Origin: Arthrobacter sp. Alg241-R88
GTDB lineage: Bacteria; Actinomycetota; Actinomycetes; Actinomycetales; Micrococcaceae
Assembly (NCBI RefSeq): GCF_900537115.1
Contig: NZ_UNRG01000001.1
Span: forward strand, 249,121 to 313,120
Length of the DNA stretch: 64,000 bases
Direction of reading: 5' to 3'
Below are positions 40,763 through 48,129 of the stretch, in pieces. The number at the start of each line of letters is the position of its first letter. Position 1 is the first letter of the stretch. Under the pieces are notes generated by a model. The model searched no databases, had not been told where the DNA came from, and was given only the letters and a program-made list of their open reading frames with translations. The position numbers were made by a program, and so were the translations under genes.

Positions 40763-42109
40763 GTGATTACTTTGGAACTGCCAAACAACACCGTCCAGAC
40801 TGGCCTTGTTCCGGAAGTGCCGCCGCAGACGCCGGCGCTTTCGATTTCGGTTTTCGGCCCGTTGACGATCCGCCGGGGCGACATCGAGCTGAGCGCGAAC
40901 GACCTTGGCGGACCGAAGCCCCGCCAGGTACTCGAAATTCTCCTGATGAATTTTGGCACGGCAGTGTCGAAGTCCCGGCTGATGGATCTGCTGTGGGGCG
41001 GCAACCACCCGGCCGTTGCTCTGCCCACCCTTGAAAGCTATGTCAGCGTCCTTCGGCGCAACCTGCAGCCCGGCACCGGGCGAACAGGCCCCCTGCGGAC
41101 GGTCACCGGCGGCTATGCCATCGATCGGTCACTGGTGGAACTGGACCTGGACCGTTTCGAGACACTGACCAAAATGGCCAGCCAGGCCGAGCCGCGCAGG
41201 GCGCTCGCATTGCTGACCGAAGCACTGGACCTGGCTTCCGCTCCGCTGCTCGGAGACGAGTTGCTTCCGGCTTGGGCAGAAGAGGAGCGGGCCGCGCACG
41301 CAGCGCAGGTGGGTCTTGCCCGCGTCCTGGCCGCAGAAACCGCGCTCTCCCTTGGGGAGGTAAGTAAGGCCATTGCTTGGGGTGGCGCGGCGGTGAAGGA
41401 GGATCCCCTCAACGAACGGGCATGGACGGCGTTGATTCTGGGGCTTGAGCAAAATGGCGAGAGTACGGAAGCCTTGCGGGCCTACGACCGCTGCCGCAGG
41501 ATCATTGACCAGGAACTGGGCTGCGCCCCGGGGCCGACGCTGAGGGAGGCGCAAACCAGGCTCTTGAGGAGCACCGCGGCAGCATGCCCGCCGGCGGAGC
41601 CCGTTGGCCCCATCCAGGTGGTCACGGAAAGCCGTCCCGTTGCGAGGGTGACCCCGCAGGAAACGGGACGCCTGCGAATCCTGATCGTTGATGACCACAC
41701 CACCTTTTCCGATCTTTTGGCAGGGGCGCTGGACCGCGAGCCGGACCTGCAGAGTGTAGGAGCGGCGAAGTCCGTGGCCTCTGCGGTGACGATGTTCCGG
41801 GACCTTGGGCCCGACGTCGTCATTATGGATTTGTACCTTCCTGACGGTTCCGGGCTCAAGGCCGCCGAGTGCATCCTTTCGGAAGCGCCCGAAACCCGGA
41901 TCGTTATGCTGACAGGTAACCCGTCGCAGGAAGCCCTGCGCGAGGCCGCCCGCATGGGTATCTGCGGTTTCCTGCCGAAGGACGGAGCCTTGGGGGTCAT
42001 GCTGGACACCCTGAGGCACGCCCATTCCGGCAGCATGATTGTGAATCCTTCCCTCGTGGCAAAATGGGGCGGCACCGTCTCGCCGGCTGCTGGGTCCTCG
42101 GCAAATTGA
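40763..42109 (+). CDS. SARP/AfsR-type DNA-binding and BTAD domains fused to a response-regulator receiver domain
   Basis: The 448-aa protein starts at GTG 40763 behind GGGGGA. Residues 27-118 form an OmpR-type winged helix as in SARPs (SISVFGPLTIRRGDIEL, LGGPKPRQVLEILLM, TLESYVSVLRRNLQPG). Residues 120-270 are the BTAD helical domain (ALIRGLEQ-like ALILGLEQNGESTEALRAYD, RRIIDQELGCAPGPTL). Residues 304-425 are a NarL-type receiver: D310/D311, phospho-Asp D356 in VVIMDLYLPDGSG, T384 and K406. The usual C-terminal LuxR helix-turn-helix is absent. Phosphorylation by the adjacent kinase (42126) would control the SARP module. No characterised protein of this layout is known to me. Confidence 0.9.
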   Translation: MITLELPNNTVQTGLVPEVPPQTPALSISVFGPLTIRRGDIELSANDLGGPKPRQVLEILLMNFGTAVSKSRLMDLLWGGNHPAVALPTLESYVSVLRRNLQPGTGRTGPLRTVTGGYAIDRSLVELDLDRFETLTKMASQAEPRRALALLTEALDLASAPLLGDELLPAWAEEERAAHAAQVGLARVLAAETALSLGEVSKAIAWGGAAVKEDPLNERAWTALILGLEQNGESTEALRAYDRCRRIIDQELGCAPGPTLREAQTRLLRSTAAACPPAEPVGPIQVVTESRPVARVTPQETGRLRILIVDDHTTFSDLLAGALDREPDLQSVGAAKSVASAVTMFRDLGPDVVIMDLYLPDGSGLKAAECILSEAPETRIVMLTGNPSQEALREAARMGICGFLPKDGALGVMLDTLRHAHSGSMIVNPSLVAKWGGTVSPAAGSSAN

Positions 42110-42125
42110 CCCGGCAGATCCCACA

Positions 42126-43544
42126 GTGAACAGAATTTTTGCGGGGAAGCCCGCCCACGCCGCCCCTTTTGACCAAGGCGTGGCAGAGCGGCGCGAGGTG
42201 AGGGCTGCTGTTGCCCGATTCCTCATTGCCGGTTTTGCCGCGCTCGTCCTGGTTGCCGTCCCCGTTTCCTTCTGGGTCCAGGCGGAAGCGGAACGGCACG
42301 CCTTGGCTAATGCCAGGGACATCACCCAGCGCCTGGCAGATAATGTGGTGGGGCCGCTGATAACTGACCAGCTCCTTGCCCGCGACCCGGCTGCGCTGGA
42401 ACTGCTCGACCAGCGGCTTGCGCCGTGGCTGGCTGAGAGCGGCGTGACCAGGATTAAGGTGTGGGACGAGCACGGCCGCGTAGTCTATTCCGATATCGAA
42501 TCGCTTATAGGGCAGGATTTCGAGCAGGAGGAATGGGCGCGCGAGCTCCTTGAAGGCGGCCCGGCGACTGCAACCTTTGAATCCCAGACTGAGGCAGAGA
42601 ACGAGTTTGAGGCGGACATCGGCGAACTCGTGGAAGTCTATGCACGCTCCGCATCCGCAAGCGGAGCCCCGATGATCTTTGAGACCTACTCTTCTGGGGA
42701 CGGTGTCCGCCGCGAACAGCAGGCAGTCCTGATGGGCATGGTCCCGCCCATGGCGCTGTCGTTGGCCGTACTCCAGCTGACGCAACTGGTTCCGGCGGTC
42801 CGCCTGGCCCGGAGGATGCAGTTTCACCAGGCGGCGCGCAACGCAATGCTGCGGTGTGCCATCGAGGCATCGGACCAGGAGCGCCGCCAAATCGCCGGCG
42901 AACTCCACGACGAGGTGATCCAGGATTTGTCCGGGCTGGCTTACGCCTTGGAGTCAGAGGAGCGCCGCGGCCCGCTGGAGCTGCAGCCCGTATTTGTAAA
43001 TGCCCGGACCATGCTGCAGAACAATATCCGCACTCTCCGGGCCATGACCTCTGAACTTTATCCCCCCGACCTGGAAGAGCTGGGGCTCAAGGCTTCCCTC
43101 GTGAGGCTGGAGGCGCCCCTCGTGGAGCGGGGAATACATCTGACTGTCGAGATTCCGGACAAGCTCGTGTTGGACCGGGACCGGGCCGTCCTGCTCTACC
43201 GGGTGGCACGCGAAGCCTTGGTGAATGTGAGCAAGCATTCTGCAGCGCAGTCGGTTGGCATTCGGGTGTGGCAGGCCGGCCAGCGCACCCAGATCACAGT
43301 GTCTGACGACGGCGTGGGCTTCAACCCCGCGGAACCCCGCACGGAAGGCCATCTTGGCCTGCGGATCCTTGGCGACACCATTCAGCAGGCCGGGGGAACC
43401 TTTGAGGTCCGCTCGACGCCGGGGGCCGGAACTTCCGTTACCGCCACCTTCGGCATGGCTGTGCCTGCCGTCAGCTTCGCCGGCAGGCACGCTGCCGCAA
43501 CCTCCCGGCAGAAGACTTCCGTACCAAGTGCCATGCAGGCGTAG
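42126..43544 (+). CDS. NarL/DegS-type sensor histidine kinase (HisKA_3)
   Basis: The 472-aa protein starts 16 bp after the SARP-receiver stop. Membrane segments lie at about 31-50 (FLIAGFAALVLVAVPVSF) and 200-222, enclosing an extracellular sensor of about 150 residues. HisKA_3 has the phospho-His H261 in ERRQIAGELHDEVIQDLSG. HATPase_c has REALVNVSKHS, the G box VSDDGVGFNP and GHLGLRILGD. This kinase class pairs with NarL-type receivers, matching the receiver domain upstream. A perfect 11-bp-stem terminator follows. The GTG start lacks a strong ribosome site, consistent with coupling. Confidence 0.93.
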   Translation: MNRIFAGKPAHAAPFDQGVAERREVRAAVARFLIAGFAALVLVAVPVSFWVQAEAERHALANARDITQRLADNVVGPLITDQLLARDPAALELLDQRLAPWLAESGVTRIKVWDEHGRVVYSDIESLIGQDFEQEEWARELLEGGPATATFESQTEAENEFEADIGELVEVYARSASASGAPMIFETYSSGDGVRREQQAVLMGMVPPMALSLAVLQLTQLVPAVRLARRMQFHQAARNAMLRCAIEASDQERRQIAGELHDEVIQDLSGLAYALESEERRGPLELQPVFVNARTMLQNNIRTLRAMTSELYPPDLEELGLKASLVRLEAPLVERGIHLTVEIPDKLVLDRDRAVLLYRVAREALVNVSKHSAAQSVGIRVWQAGQRTQITVSDDGVGFNPAEPRTEGHLGLRILGDTIQQAGGTFEVRSTPGAGTSVTATFGMAVPAVSFAGRHAAATSRQKTSVPSAMQA

Positions 43545-43585
43545 TTCCCGTTGAGGTTGTAAAGAGTTTGGCGTGAATTAAGGGG

Positions 43586-43648
43586 CGAGGGCCTCCAGTA
43601 CCGAATGGGCGATCACGCTCATCCCGGTCAAGGAGGCCCTCGTTTCGT
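43586..43648 (+). terminator. Terminator of the SARP-receiver/kinase operon
   Basis: CGAGGGCCTCC (43586-43596) pairs perfectly with GGAGGCCCTCG (43632-43642), followed by TTTCG. It ends the two-component operon 42 bp past the kinase stop. Confidence 0.65.
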
Positions 43649-44002
43649 GCGTTAACCCTTGATCAGCCGCAGTTGATGTGGCGCGGACCGGCCACACCAT
43701 CTCGGCCGGCCATGGGTTTGCGGATGAGCCCTCAGCCTCCCAGCAGACATCATGAGGCCGTCAGCAATTGGTTGATAGCCGTTGTACATAGTCCAGGCGC
43801 CGGTAACCCGGTTCCATGAAACCATTCGGTGCGGCAGGCTACGGGCCTACCAGAAGCAGCGCCGGCGAGACTTTCAACACTCGTGGCGTTCCCCGCACAG
43901 GGGACAGTACGACCCGCGCGATCACCAACTGCTGAGGCTGCGGAGATTCGCCAGCACCGTCGCGGCAGCTTGCAGAAGCACGACGGCCGGGTTCTTGAGG
44001 TA

Positions 44003-44048
44003 CGACGACGGCAGGTTACCTTCCTGGGAAGGTAACCTGCCGTCGTCG
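44003..44048. repeat. Perfect 22-bp inverted repeat with 2-base centre
   Basis: The left arm 44003-44024 (CGACGACGGCAGGTTACCTT then CC) is complementary to 44027-44048 without mismatch. Such a stem is far longer than a terminator needs and could extrude as a cruciform. Confidence 0.85.
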
Positions 44049-44097
44049 AACGTTCCCCTGGCCCAGCCAGTGACGCGACTGTCGCGGGACGCGCCAA

Positions 44098-44138
44098 GGC
44101 CCGGTGGCTTCCGGAACGTTACCGGGAGCCACCGGGCC
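44098..44138 (-). terminator. Hairpin downstream of the Fn3 secreted-protein gene
   Basis: GGCCCGGTGGCT and AGCCACCGGGCC (12-bp arms, perfect) lie 17 bp past the stop of the minus-strand gene; no T-run on that strand. Confidence 0.55.
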
Positions 44139-44154
44139 AGGGTGGGGCTTTTGT

Positions 44155-46437
44155 CTACCTGTTGGTAACCGACAGCGGTCCGGCAGTGCCACCCACGGTG
44201 GACTCAATCCAGACAGAGCCTGGGTTGGTGGTGCCGGCAGCATTGTCGCGCAACCGCAGGCTCCAAGTGCCGCCGGTGGCCGGCGCGACTGCCGCCGCAA
44301 CGTTCACCCGGCTCAGGATCCGGCCCTCAGGGCCGCCAACCCTGATGGTGATGGTGGCGCCAGGAACGCTGCCGCTTCCGCTGACCCTCATGTCGCCGGG
44401 CTTCCACGTGGCCGAGGCGATGGTGACCTTGTCCGGAACGGGTGTCACCTTGACCTCATCCGTCCGGACCGTCGTGCCGACGGTGACCGTCAGCTTGAAG
44501 GTGAGCGGGTTGTTGGTCATCGTGGAGTTGTAGACCGGCAGGCTGAAGGTTGGCTTCAACGTGTCGGATGCGGTCAATTTGACTGTGTCCGCCGATGTGA
44601 CTCCAGTGAGGTTCTGCTCCCACTTGTAGGTGGCTCCTGCAGTGGTGGAACCGGTGCCGTCCAGGGTAACCGTGGTTGCCGTGGTGCGCCGGGCGACGTT
44701 CTGATCCGGTCCGGCAACCGCCACAACGGCACCTTGAACGGTGACAGGAGCGCTCTTGGCCGGGGCTCCGGCACCGTTGGTGTTGCTGGCCGTGACGGTG
44801 AACCAGTATTCGGTGTCGCCGTTCAGCCCGTCGTAGAGCAGCGTAGTAACGTCACCGGCCACCGTCTTGGGATCGCCGAAGGCTGCATCACCGGTGTAGG
44901 CCTGGACCGAGTATTCGGTGATGGTGAGTCCTTCAGCTCCGGCATCGGGTGCCGTCCAGGAAAGTTCCGCCGTTCCCAGCCCTGCCTTCGGCGCGCTGGC
45001 GATCACCGGAGCGGCCGGGACGGGATCGTTGGTGATCTTGAACTCGATGGTCTTTTTGTCGGAGGCATTGCCCGACGGATCGATGGCGGAATAGGTGAAG
45101 GCCGTGTTTGCGGTGACCTTGATTGGGCCTTCGTAAAGTACTGCGCCCTCAACGCTGGTGCCACCGGAAACCGGGTCGGTTCCGTCAAGGGTGTAGTAGA
45201 TATCGCTGCCCTGTTCGCTGGCTGTCAGCGTCAGCTCCTGCGCAGTGGAGAAGGTTCCGCCGTTGGGCGAGGCGGTCACGGTTGGGGCTTCGGTGTCCGT
45301 TTTCGCGAAGGCGTGGGGAGCCGGGAAAGTCTCACCGACGCTGCTAACGGACACCACGTAGACGTCATACTCTTCGTCGGCAGACAGGCCCTTGATGGTG
45401 GTGCTGGCGGCCTTCGGGTCGCTGATGCGCACACCGGATTCCACCCGCTCGGTTCCGTTTGCCGTCGCGGCAACAGCGGTGACCCGGTAGCCGGTGATTG
45501 CCGGCGTTCCGGGGACAGCCACGGCGGGAGCCCAGTTCACTTTCAAGTCGCTGTTGACCTTGGCCGCTGAGATGTCGGTAGGCCCTGCAGGCCCGGAGCC
45601 CAGGGGCCCATTCGGGCAGCCGCCCATTCCCGGGCCGCCAAGCTCGCCATACTCGGCGATGGTCAGGCCCTGACGGTTGTCGTCCGCATCGCTCTCTTCC
45701 CAGGCCATGGAGCGCGCACCGCCAGCTGCGGCCGCTATTTCGGCGGCGGCCGTTTCATCGAATTCGTAGGTGGCGGTGAAGGTATTCGGGCCGTCCAGGC
45801 CAAATTCCAGCCTTGAAGTGTAACCGTCGTCCCCTCCCGGCGCTCCGGCGACCGCGCGGGCGTCGCGGCGCCCCACACTGGTCTCCTTCAGGGCGGGCTC
45901 CACAATGCGTTGTTCCATCTGGTCCTTGTTGACGCCCTCAGCGACATGACCCTTAACCACCACGGTGTTGCCGTTGAGGATGGAGGGAGCATTGACGTAG
46001 GTGTCCTGGACGGTGGTGGTTCCTGCCTCGGTGGTGCCGAATTTGATGGTCACTTTGTCGCCGGGCTTGATGTCGGGGGTGACCTTCACGTCAGTCCCGT
46101 CGCCCCAGCAGACTCCGCCCGGGTGGTTGATTTCAAAGGCCACGTCCCCGGCGGCAACGACGCTCTTCGCGGAGCCGACAATCCCGATTCCGGGGCGGTG
46201 GACCTCGACGGTGGCGGTCTGGCCGACCCTGTCCTGGTAGCCCTCAATGGTGACGAAGTCCCGGTCGGGGAAGACCACCACGTTGTTCGGGAATGCCGGG
46301 ACGGCCGCATTGGCGGTGGGGATGGCGAGCAGGGAAGTGGCACAGAGTACGGCGGAGACCGACCCAATAATGCCGGCCCTACCAAAACTATGGACGCGGA
46401 CTCCCCGCTCTCCTGGTCCGTGTAGTGCAGATTTCAT
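44155..46437 (-). CDS. Large secreted protein with Fn3 and chitobiase-type domains
   Basis: The 760-aa protein has a signal peptide (residues about 20-44, cleavage near ANAAVP). An N-terminal beta-rich region of about 240 residues is unassigned. Two fibronectin type III domains follow (about 285-378: GPTDISAAKVNSDLKVNW; about 480-570: AELSWTAPDAGAEGLTITEY). Between them lies a chitobiase/beta-hexosaminidase C-terminal-like module (about 383-465: PTVTASPNGGTFSTAQELTL, IYYTLDGTDP). PKD-like and Ig-like domains close the protein. No catalytic site was seen, so adhesion or carbohydrate binding is likely. Six to eight such domains and no anchor suggest release or loose wall binding. Confidence 0.8.
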   Translation of the reverse strand: MKSALHGPGERGVRVHSFGRAGIIGSVSAVLCATSLLAIPTANAAVPAFPNNVVVFPDRDFVTIEGYQDRVGQTATVEVHRPGIGIVGSAKSVVAAGDVAFEINHPGGVCWGDGTDVKVTPDIKPGDKVTIKFGTTEAGTTTVQDTYVNAPSILNGNTVVVKGHVAEGVNKDQMEQRIVEPALKETSVGRRDARAVAGAPGGDDGYTSRLEFGLDGPNTFTATYEFDETAAAEIAAAAGGARSMAWEESDADDNRQGLTIAEYGELGGPGMGGCPNGPLGSGPAGPTDISAAKVNSDLKVNWAPAVAVPGTPAITGYRVTAVAATANGTERVESGVRISDPKAASTTIKGLSADEEYDVYVVSVSSVGETFPAPHAFAKTDTEAPTVTASPNGGTFSTAQELTLTASEQGSDIYYTLDGTDPVSGGTSVEGAVLYEGPIKVTANTAFTYSAIDPSGNASDKKTIEFKITNDPVPAAPVIASAPKAGLGTAELSWTAPDAGAEGLTITEYSVQAYTGDAAFGDPKTVAGDVTTLLYDGLNGDTEYWFTVTASNTNGAGAPAKSAPVTVQGAVVAVAGPDQNVARRTTATTVTLDGTGSTTAGATYKWEQNLTGVTSADTVKLTASDTLKPTFSLPVYNSTMTNNPLTFKLTVTVGTTVRTDEVKVTPVPDKVTIASATWKPGDMRVSGSGSVPGATITIRVGGPEGRILSRVNVAAAVAPATGGTWSLRLRDNAAGTTNPGSVWIESTVGGTAGPLSVTNR

Positions 46438-46565
46438 AAGAACCTCACTGATCCTGGGTGCGCAAGGGGTTCACGCACAGTCACAACGTAGGAAGTCCAC
46501 CTTGTGGAAACGCTGGCTGCAGTCCTGCTGAACAGGACGCAAACACCCGCCGAGGGACAGGACGG

Positions 46566-46580
46566 CTGGTTTTTCCCAAG
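46566..46580. promoter_or_regulatory. Shared intergenic motif, copy upstream of Fn3 protein
   Basis: The reverse complement reads CTTGGGAAAAACCAG, matching the TTGGGAAA core of the copies at 40478, 40523 and 50114. Confidence 0.45.
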
Positions 46581-46589
46581 AAACGGAAA

Positions 46590-46616
46590 CGGCTCCTAGG
46601 GATTCCCTAGGAGCCG
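46590..46616. repeat. Perfect 13-bp inverted repeat
   Basis: CGGCTCCTAGGGA (46590-46602), one central T, then TCCCTAGGAGCCG (46604-46616). It could be an operator: the internal TCCTAGGGATTCCCTAGGA is symmetric and lacks a T-run. Confidence 0.55.
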
Positions 46617-46631
46617 GCAGCCGGGCAGTCA

Positions 46632-46689
46632 CAAGCCCCTGCCCGCCGCTATCCCACGCTTGGTGCGACGACGCCGGGCAGGGGCTTGG
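46632..46689 (-). terminator. Terminator after the YcnI gene
   Basis: CAAGCCCCTGCCCG pairs perfectly with CGGGCAGGGGCTTG over a 30-base loop, immediately after the stop at 46693. Confidence 0.6.
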
Positions 46690-46692
46690 CAA

Positions 46693-47427
46693 TCAGATTT
46701 TCCTGATTCGGCCCGAGCGGAAGAACGCGGCAATGCCTGCGGCGAGTCCCAACAGCCCGGCCGCCAAGGCCGCCCAGACCGGCCCGGGCATGGGCGCATC
46801 AGAGTTCACTGCCGCTACTGTCTCAGCGGCTTGCTTTACCGCAGCGGTGCCGACGTGGCCATGCTGTGCCGAAGCGGCGGCAGTGGTCACAAAGGATGGG
46901 GCGGGGTCCTCGGGTTCGCCCTGGCCCTCTACCACCGGATCATCCCAGTTCCGGACGGTGCCGTCGGAGTAGGACTGCGCCACCGGCAGCATCACGGTGG
47001 TCCCGGCCTCCGGAAGCCGCCCGACATACACGGAGAACATCTGGTAGTGATCGATGGTCAACTGACTCGATGCGTCGATGGCGGTCCAGGACACGGACAA
47101 GGGCGCCTCGGTGATGGTGGCACCGTTCACGGTTACCGGCTGGGGCAACGCTCCTTTAATGACCTCAGCGGTCCAACCCGGAACGGGCTTTACCCGGACC
47201 GATGTGAACGGAGTAGCCGTTGGCAGATCCACCTTGATTTTCGTGGTTGTGGCGGTCGCGGACTCGCTGGGAACCCTGAAAGTCACCTGTGTGGAGGCGC
47301 CTTCCGCGGGGGCGTCCGGTGTAACGGTCACGTGGGCGGTGGCCGCACCGAGGCCAAAAGTCATAAGAGTGGCCGTGGCTGCGCCAATGGCAGCTACTTT
47401 GGGGGAAATCATGGTCTTGGTTTTCAT
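46693..47427 (-). CDS. YcnI-family (DUF1775) copper-associated membrane protein
   Basis: The 244-aa protein starts at ATG 47427 behind AAAGGAC. The signal peptide ends ...GLGAATA and the mature protein would begin with His (HVTVTPDAPAEGAST). In the family the N-terminal His with a conserved Trp forms a mono-histidine brace for Cu(II). The DUF1775 domain continues with STQVTFRVPSES, PTATPFTSVRVKPVPGW and LPEAGTTVMLPVAQSYSDG. A C-terminal helix (VWAALAAGLLGLAAGIAAFF) anchors it. It neighbours CopD-CtaG, as is typical of copper delivery loci. Confidence 0.92.
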   Translation of the reverse strand: MKTKTMISPKVAAIGAATATLMTFGLGAATAHVTVTPDAPAEGASTQVTFRVPSESATATTTKIKVDLPTATPFTSVRVKPVPGWTAEVIKGALPQPVTVNGATITEAPLSVSWTAIDASSQLTIDHYQMFSVYVGRLPEAGTTVMLPVAQSYSDGTVRNWDDPVVEGQGEPEDPAPSFVTTAAASAQHGHVGTAAVKQAAETVAAVNSDAPMPGPVWAALAAGLLGLAAGIAAFFRSGRIRKI

Positions 47428-47527
47428 GGGAAAAGTCCTTTGCTGGTGCCGCCCCGGATCAAAAGATATGGCGGGCAGCGGCGTGCGGGATTGACGGCTG
47501 CAGCGTTCCCTTGACCCGCCTGTGCAC

Positions 47528-48121
47528 TCAGATAGGCGAGGTGAAAGGAACGCACTGCACCGGCGGCCCCCGGATGCCGTCAGCACGGTGGTTTCGCAAG
47601 GGGGTAGGTACTGGCCCGGATCCGCATTCACCACGGGAGGGGCCGGACGCAAAAATGGTAACGGGCTGGAGGGCCTGCGTCAGGGGGCGAAACCAAGCGA
47701 CGAGCCGCCAAAGTGCTGCTTCTGCCCTGCCTAATAGGGCCGCAGTTACAGCAGCGCCAAGAACGTGCGCCAGCGACATGGCTAGCCCCGGGTCTGCGGG
47801 AAGGAGGACTTCAGGTGTCCCGGTCAGGCAGGCGGCGGGGGCGCCATGGTGCCAGCCGTGCGGCGAATTGACGCAGGGGGTTTCCTGGGCGAGGAGGCTC
47901 AGAGCTTGGTGAAGCACCACCTGCCCGATTCCAACGACGGCGGCGATTCTCCCCAGGGACAAGCGGCGGCCCAGCACCATCAGGACGGCCAGCAGAACCA
48001 GCGCGATCAACGCCGTTGAGGTCTCCGCATCCGGAAGCGTACCTCCACCGAGGACATGAGAACCGGCCGCAAGCAACCAAACGGCTGCGGTAACCAGCAG
48101 AGGACGCAGGAGGCGCAGCAC
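47528..48121 (-). CDS. Membrane protein of the copper locus, unknown function
   Basis: The 197-aa frame starts at GTG 48121, 8 bp after the CopD-CtaG stop, so it may be translated by coupling. Four membrane segments are visible: LLVTAAVWLLAAGSHVLGGG, STALIALVLLAVLMVLG, IAAVVGIGQVVLHQALSLLA and a fourth around GLAMSLAHVLGAAVTAALL. Several His lie in or near the membrane (HVLGG, VLHQ, LAHVLG), which could bind metal. The frame is open far upstream but those codons belong to the neighbour on another frame. I do not recognise a named family. Confidence 0.72.
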   Translation of the reverse strand: MLRLLRPLLVTAAVWLLAAGSHVLGGGTLPDAETSTALIALVLLAVLMVLGRRLSLGRIAAVVGIGQVVLHQALSLLAQETPCVNSPHGWHHGAPAACLTGTPEVLLPADPGLAMSLAHVLGAAVTAALLGRAEAALWRLVAWFRPLTQALQPVTIFASGPSRGECGSGPVPTPLRNHRADGIRGPPVQCVPFTSPI

Positions 48122-48129
48122 AGGTGCAC

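Larger units (their letters stand above)
43545..44154. other. 610-bp region without a supportable gene
   Basis: It holds a terminator (43586-43648), an unusually perfect 22-bp hairpin (44003-44048) and a terminator-like stem (44098-44138). Frames of 68-128 codons occur on both strands but overlap these hairpins, lack ribosome sites and match no family I know. A short minus-strand stretch near 43800 (VTGAWTMYNGYQPIADGL) reads like protein and may be a decayed gene. Confidence 0.5.
46438..46692. other. 255-bp intergenic region with regulatory motifs and terminator
   Basis: It contains the shared motif in reverse (CTGGTTTTTCCCAAG, 46566-46580), a 13-bp perfect inverted repeat with a single central base (46590-46616, containing CCTAGGGATTCCCTAGG) and the terminator of the YcnI gene (46632-46689). 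The first two lie about 130-180 bp upstream of the Fn3 protein start. Confidence 0.5.

Noticed and set aside
43750..44168. Overlapping 68-128-codon frames on both strands
   Set aside because: They span strong hairpins, lack ribosome sites and show no family resemblance.
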